DNA from: Bacillus sp. RAR_GA_16
GTDB taxonomy: Bacteria > Bacillota > Bacilli > Bacillales > Guptibacillaceae
DNA length: 64,000 nucleotides
NCBI RefSeq assembly: GCF_020165985.1
Contig: NZ_JAIUKZ010000007.1
Coordinates: 62,001 to 126,000 of the forward strand
Direction of reading: 5' to 3'
Made by a program: the position numbers and the translations under genes. Below, piece by piece: positions 60,415-64,000 of the stretch. Numbering within the stretch: the stretch's first letter is position 1; every line of letters starts with the position of its first letter. The notes below the pieces were generated by a model. That model had not been told where the DNA came from. It worked only from the letters and a program-made list of their open reading frames with translations, and did no database searches.

Positions 60415-60440
60415 TCGCCGGCTCTCAGTCGGCGTTTTTC
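60415..60440 (+). terminator. Terminator of the ba3-type oxidase operon
   Basis: Short stem CGCCG with CGGCG, loop of nine, then TTTTT, directly at the stop codon. Confidence 0.65.
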
Positions 60441-60488
60441 TATTTTGAACCCTTTTGATATAGTTAAGGGGGAAATAGAGGAGGGGTT

Positions 60489-61286
60489 ATGTTGAAGAAA
60501 CCGAATATCTTGTTTATCGGTGCCGGACGAATGGCTGAGGCTATTTTTTCTGGATTGAACCAGTCGGATTCGATTGGAAAAATAACAATTTCAAATCAAT
60601 CGGATCAAACGAAATTAGCTCAATTGAAAGCAACGTATCATGTGGAAACGGGGGCGTGGCAAAATGTACTTTCGAGTCATGATGTTGTGATTCTAGCGAT
60701 GCCTCCCGCTGCTCACCCTGAGGTGCTTCATGAGCTCTCTAGTAAAGTAGCGGACCAATTTGTTATTACGGTGGCTGCTGGGATTGGTCCTTCTGTATTA
60801 GAAGCTTCCTTACCAGGTCTCCCAACTGCATGGATTATGCCAAACACTGCCGCTGACATTGGGCAGTCGATGTCACTGTTTACTTGTGGCAAAGAAGTGA
60901 AGCAAGAACATCGAGACGTCCTTCAACTGATTCTAGATGCAATCGGGGAATCTGAAGAGCTATCAGAACAACAGATTCATGATCTAACAGCGATCACAGG
61001 GAGTGCGCCTGCTTTTGTTTATCATCTCGCCGAAGCGCTCGAAAAGACGGCAGCATCCTACGGTTTATCATCAGAAGTAGCAAGAAAGCTCGTTGTGCAA
61101 ATGATTTTTGGTTCAGCGTCCATGCTCAAAGATGGACGTGAGGCAGGAGACCTTCGTGATCAAGTCACAACACCGGGTGGAGCTACAGCTGCTGGCCTAG
61201 AAGTTCTAGAAAAAGCTGAATTCACTCAAGTTCTTCATGAAGCGGTATTAGCTGTCAATCATAAAGCTGCTGAACAAGCAAAGTAA
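60489..61286 (+). CDS. proC: Pyrroline-5-carboxylate reductase
   Basis: A 265-residue Rossmann enzyme: GAGRMAEAIFSGL (NADP loop), VVILAMPPAAHPEVLHEL, TAWIMPNTAADIGQSMSLFT, the dimer region ITGSAPAFVYHLAEALEKTA and DLRDQVTTPGGATAAGLEVL. It reduces P5C to proline, the last step after ProB and ProA. ATG 60489 follows GAGGAGG. It is monocistronic. Its terminator is interrupted by an IS3 element (see below). Confidence 0.96.
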   Translation: MLKKPNILFIGAGRMAEAIFSGLNQSDSIGKITISNQSDQTKLAQLKATYHVETGAWQNVLSSHDVVILAMPPAAHPEVLHELSSKVADQFVITVAAGIGPSVLEASLPGLPTAWIMPNTAADIGQSMSLFTCGKEVKQEHRDVLQLILDAIGESEELSEQQIHDLTAITGSAPAFVYHLAEALEKTAASYGLSSEVARKLVVQMIFGSASMLKDGREAGDLRDQVTTPGGATAAGLEVLEKAEFTQVLHEAVLAVNHKAAEQAK

Positions 61287-61347
61287 AAAAGCATGTCCTC
61301 TGCTTTGAAGTGACCCCTGTCAAGTAGACAGGAATTAAAAAGTAAAT

Positions 61348-62226
61348 TTATGCAGCCTGAGTTCTATATTTATAGGGACTCAGGTTGTTTAATTTCTTTT
61401 GAAATCTCTGGTGATTGTAAAATCGTATATATTTGCGAACGGCAAACTTAACCTCTTCAGTGGTTCGGAAAGAGGTTAAGTAAAAACATTCTGTTTTAAA
61501 GTGGCTGAAAAAGTTCTCCATACATGCATTGTCCCAACAGTTTCCTTTCCTGGACATACTTGATGTCATTTTGTACTTATTAAGCAGTTTGTTATACTGT
61601 TTCGAGGTATACTGGAACCCTTGGTCACTGTGAAGCATAATGCCTTTTACACTTCGTTTTTTTCTAGCCTTCTTCACGGTATCCATGACTAATTTAAGAT
61701 CGTTTCTTCTACTGATTTCATAGGCTATTATTTCATTATTATACAAATCCTTAATGGCCGATAGATACATTTTTTGTCCATTAAAAATTAAATAGGTAAT
61801 GTCGGTAACCCATTTTTCATTTGGTTTTGAAGCTGTAAAGTCCCGATTTAAATGGTTATTTGAGATGACATAAGCTTCCTTCTTACCATAGTAAGGTCGC
61901 TTCCTTCTGATAACAGCTTTAAGGCCTAATTCTCCCATCAAGCGTTGAACTCGTTTGTGATTCATATGGAGATTATGCATCGACTTAAGCCAGATCTGTA
62001 TTCTTCTATACCCATAGATCCCTTTAAGTTTTGTGTGACACTCCATCATCAGTTTTTTGATTTTATGATCTTCTACCTGTTTAGGAGAAGAGGATTCTTG
62101 GCGTTTTAACCATTTGTAGTATCCAGCCCTTGATACACCTGTAAGCTCGCATAAGAGTTGAACGGTGTACTTCTTAGACATCTCTTTAACAACCTCATAC
62201 TTCGTACCAGTAAGTACCGCTTCCAT
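61348..62226 (-). CDS. IS3-family transposase OrfB (DDE catalytic part)
   Basis: A 292-residue integrase-fold transposase. The HTH_21 region (GVSRAGYYKWLKRQ) precedes the rve domain with the catalytic acids in WVTDITYLIF (D), LHSDQGFQYTS (D) and NCWDNACMENFFSHFKTE (E). The reading continues upstream without a stop into the slippery site of orfA, so the active enzyme is the OrfAB fusion. No inactivating lesion was seen. Confidence 0.93.
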   Translation of the reverse strand: MEAVLTGTKYEVVKEMSKKYTVQLLCELTGVSRAGYYKWLKRQESSSPKQVEDHKIKKLMMECHTKLKGIYGYRRIQIWLKSMHNLHMNHKRVQRLMGELGLKAVIRRKRPYYGKKEAYVISNNHLNRDFTASKPNEKWVTDITYLIFNGQKMYLSAIKDLYNNEIIAYEISRRNDLKLVMDTVKKARKKRSVKGIMLHSDQGFQYTSKQYNKLLNKYKMTSSMSRKGNCWDNACMENFFSHFKTECFYLTSFRTTEEVKFAVRKYIRFYNHQRFQKKLNNLSPYKYRTQAA

Positions 62227-62234
62227 TCCCCCTT

Positions 62235-62531
62235 TTACTTTCCTAAGAGCTTTTTTAGTAGTTCATTCTCAGCTTCTAATCGTTTCATTTTTTCTTCTGG
62301 ATCCTCAGGACGTGTTCTTGGTCTACCTAATCCAGGCCCTTTAGCTCTCCCACGCTTCTCTTCAAGGCCCTTTATTCCTTCTGCCTCAAAGTGTTGAACC
62401 CACCGGCGTACCATTTGAGGAGCTATTTCTAATTCTCTACCTACTGTTTTGTAGCCCATACCTTCTTTCAGATACATATCTACAGCTTTTTTCTTGAAAT
62501 GAATATCATATGTTTTATTAATTTTACCCAT
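62235..62531 (-). CDS. IS3-family OrfA (helix-turn-helix)
   Basis: A 98-residue DNA-binding protein (MGKINKTYDIHFKKKAVDMY start, GMGYKTVGRELEIAPQMVRR helix-turn-helix, MKRLEAENELLKKLLGK leucine zipper). At its end the heptamer A AAA AAG (62250-62256, minus strand), followed by the stop nine bases later, is the classical -1 frameshift site that makes OrfAB. It binds the element ends. Confidence 0.92.
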   Translation of the reverse strand: MGKINKTYDIHFKKKAVDMYLKEGMGYKTVGRELEIAPQMVRRWVQHFEAEGIKGLEEKRGRAKGPGLGRPRTRPEDPEEKMKRLEAENELLKKLLGK

Positions 62532-62626
62532 AGAAAAATCCCCTCCATAATAGACAGCTTAGTGTGCTTTCTTTTTTCTGTCTACTATGCGGGGATCATA
62601 TCACTTAGAGGGCATGCTTTTTTAAG

Positions 62627-64000
62627 TTAGAGAATATAAGGTCCTAATAAGAAGATCAACATCCCGAGATTTAATCCAAGCTGGTACGAGGTCCGTTGCA
62701 TGATGGTCCACTCTTGATCTTGGGCAACGCGACTTATGAGATAAGCTGCAACAAAGATAATCAGTGGCCATACGTATGCTGCCCCTGCAAAGGTTAAATA
62801 GGACGGTGCAAGATACTGAAATGGTCCATCAAGAATAGATGGAAGGAAAAGAATTTGAGATGCGACACAAAGAAGAACGATTGTCCACTCAACCCATTTC
62901 TTGTCTTTTTCAATGGCCGTCGTATTGGCGAAATAGAAGTACATGAGAGCTACGGCAGGAAGAATCAGAAAGCCAAATGAGAAGGCTAACATCGCAAACA
63001 TCCCAACAATCGCTGTGAACGTATAGTAAAGGGCATAGGTTAAATCATCGCTCGATAGTGAGCTACTCTTTTTTACAACGGTAGAATCAGTTGAGGCGCC
63101 ATGTAAGACGAGACCGCTTTTCTCTTGATCCATCCAGACAAGAGCTTGATCCGTAATGGAAACAGGGCGGATGGACAACTCTTCTGATGTACTTCTTCGA
63201 GAAGCTACCCACTCCCCGTCTTTTTGTGTCGCTTCATAGATGCTAATAACAGAACGTTTGGGTGAAATTTCTCCATTTGAGCTAAAAAGAAGATGCGCTT
63301 CACCATCATTTTCTGTTAAAGAAAAGTAATTAGGTTTTTCGAAGCTGTCACCTGTTTCGGCATTTTTGATTTTTAAGAGATGAACGTCAGCTTCTTTTCC
63401 ACCCACACTTTCACCCAGGTATGTATTGATGATTCGTGTGCCTTGTCTTGTAGCACCAACAGTATAAGTAAATGTAAGTTTGTCCTCAAGTTCAATCATT
63501 TGTAGATTGCTGTAAATTTCTCCTGATGTAAGTGGCGTTTCATACAAAACATTCGGTTCCTTTTCGGCATTAAATGTTAGAAACTGATTGGCATCTTCTG
63601 ATTGAACATATAAGAATGCTAGCCCATTTTCAGTCAATGTTCCGCTTTTTATGTATTGAGGTAGTTCGGTTTCTGACTTGATTTTGCCATCTGGCGAAAT
63701 GGTATACGCAGTATGCCGGGACCAAGCGATAACCCCATTTTCTGATACGTTTATCCCTTCAATATCTTTGAGAATGGGTGTTTCTTTTCCGTTTGTCGCA
63801 TAAATCAGTTCATCGCTCTTCTTATAAATGGCCTGTTGGTCATCAACATAAAATGAATAGCCTTCTGGAATGGTGTAGTTCAGTTTTTCTGTCGTTGTCT
63901 CTAATTGTTCGTTCACCACCACTTTTCGAACGGGGTCACCGCTGAAAAAGAGTGTGCTGCTATTTTCTTCATGTTGAACAAACATTTCATTGTCTTCAGC
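62627..64000 (-). CDS. Large membrane protein with an extracytoplasmic beta-rich domain, 5' end outside window
   Basis: The frame is open to the right edge, so the start lies beyond 64000; about 457 residues are visible. Residues 1 to about 330 (from the visible part) are beta-rich and polar with repeated short strands (GYSFYVDDQQAIYKKSDELI, EKLNYTIPEGY), like a propeller or repeat domain, and the C-terminus has four hydrophobic helices (ALYYTFTAIVGMFAMLAFSF, LILPAVALMYFYF and others). I do not recognise the family. It converges on proC and shares the IS-split terminator with it. Confidence 0.75.
   Translation of the reverse strand, partial: AEDNEMFVQHEENSSTLFFSGDPVRKVVVNEQLETTTEKLNYTIPEGYSFYVDDQQAIYKKSDELIYATNGKETPILKDIEGINVSENGVIAWSRHTAYTISPDGKIKSETELPQYIKSGTLTENGLAFLYVQSEDANQFLTFNAEKEPNVLYETPLTSGEIYSNLQMIELEDKLTFTYTVGATRQGTRIINTYLGESVGGKEADVHLLKIKNAETGDSFEKPNYFSLTENDGEAHLLFSSNGEISPKRSVISIYEATQKDGEWVASRRSTSEELSIRPVSITDQALVWMDQEKSGLVLHGASTDSTVVKKSSSLSSDDLTYALYYTFTAIVGMFAMLAFSFGFLILPAVALMYFYFANTTAIEKDKKWVEWTIVLLCVASQILFLPSILDGPFQYLAPSYLTFAGAAYVWPLIIFVAAYLISRVAQDQEWTIMQRTSYQLGLNLGMLIFLLGPYIL

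Larger units (their letters stand above)
61311..62598 (-). mobile_element. IS3-family insertion sequence, about 1.29 kb
   Basis: Ends TGACCCCTG (left) and, on the minus strand, TGATCCCCG (right) form an imperfect terminal repeat: 16 of 21 positions match, with an identical AGTAGACAG inside. It carries overlapping orfA and orfB with an A6G slippery site, so it is probably complete and active. No target duplication of 3-5 bases was found at these borders, which may be off by a few bases. Confidence 0.85.
61285..62623. terminator. Original bidirectional terminator of proC, split by the IS3 element
   Basis: The arms AAAAAAGCATGTCCTCT (61285-61301) and AGAGGGCATGCTTTTTT (62607-62623) are complementary apart from one base, but are now 1.3 kb apart. 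The mobile element sits in the former loop. Folding would need the IS transcribed and looped out, so termination at proC is probably impaired. Confidence 0.75.

Noticed and set aside
61305-62605. Target-site duplication of the IS3 element
   Set aside because: No direct repeat of 3-5 bases fits the borders I chose; AAGTGA and TCACTT at the borders are inverted, not direct.
1-64000. CRISPR arrays, tRNA or rRNA genes, prophage
   Set aside because: No regular short repeats with spacers, no cloverleaf or rRNA sequence, and no phage structural genes were seen.

Overview
The window looks like chromosomal DNA from an endospore-forming member of the Bacillaceae (low-to-moderate GC, strong AGGAGG ribosome sites, frequent TTG and GTG starts). 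Evidence for this includes a Spo0F-like phosphorelay regulator, CotX and CotW-like spore coat proteins, a yuk/yue-type type VII secretion operon, YtxG/YtxH-like stress proteins, YuiD, YfmL and a Bacillus-type Fnr with C-terminal cysteines. I found no tRNA, rRNA, CRISPR array, prophage or replication origin.

Layout: 1-5.5 kb (minus strand) has the end of a PLP aminotransferase, then a three-gene set of an LXG-domain protein, a small lipoprotein and a von Willebrand A lipoprotein (frameshifted). 5.9-13.5 kb holds an Lrp-type regulator, a peptide-binding lipoprotein, an M42 aminopeptidase, a secreted thermolysin-type protease, a two-domain lipoprotein and a beta-lactamase-fold serine hydrolase. 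13.5-23.4 kb is a complete minus-strand T7SS operon (esxA-yukD-essB-essC-esaA-essA). 23.8-26.9 kb has a spore coat pair, then pirin, azoR and marR genes that share a palindromic operator. 27-31 kb has a sodium:solute symporter with a small partner, a TerA-like protein and an EamA transporter. 31.3-37.4 kb is cydABCD. 37.7-43.4 kb carries a 3D-domain wall protein, a YczE-type membrane protein, an old yellow enzyme and proBA. 43.6-50.4 kb has membrane proteins, an ECF sigma/anti-sigma pair, DUF418, a stand-alone ppGpp-hydrolase-like HD protein, a YtxG/YtxH pair and a 42-residue gene. 50.6-57 kb has spo0F, an AIM24-family protein, a DEAD helicase, yuiD, a decayed SDR gene, a CapA-like protein and a mobA-like gene. 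57-61.3 kb has fnr, a ba3-type oxidase cluster and proC. 61.3-62.6 kb is an IS3-family element, followed by a membrane protein that runs off the window.

How the genes work together: three perfect TGTGA-N6-TCACA sites stand before cydABCD, before fnr and before the ba3 oxidase, which points to an oxygen-responsive respiratory regulon controlled by the local Fnr. A second local regulon (pirin, azoR, marR) shares TAGTTGCTA/TAGCAACTA half sites. ProB, ProA and ProC together complete proline synthesis from glutamate, from two loci.

Most unusual points: three unrelated genes (vWA lipoprotein, cydA, mobA) are each broken by one extra T that turns GATCC into GATTCC, and dropping that base restores the family motif each time. 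The LXG/lipoprotein/vWA locus has no recognisable toxin domain and carries an internally duplicated C-terminal module. The IS3 element sits in the loop of the terminator between proC and the next gene.
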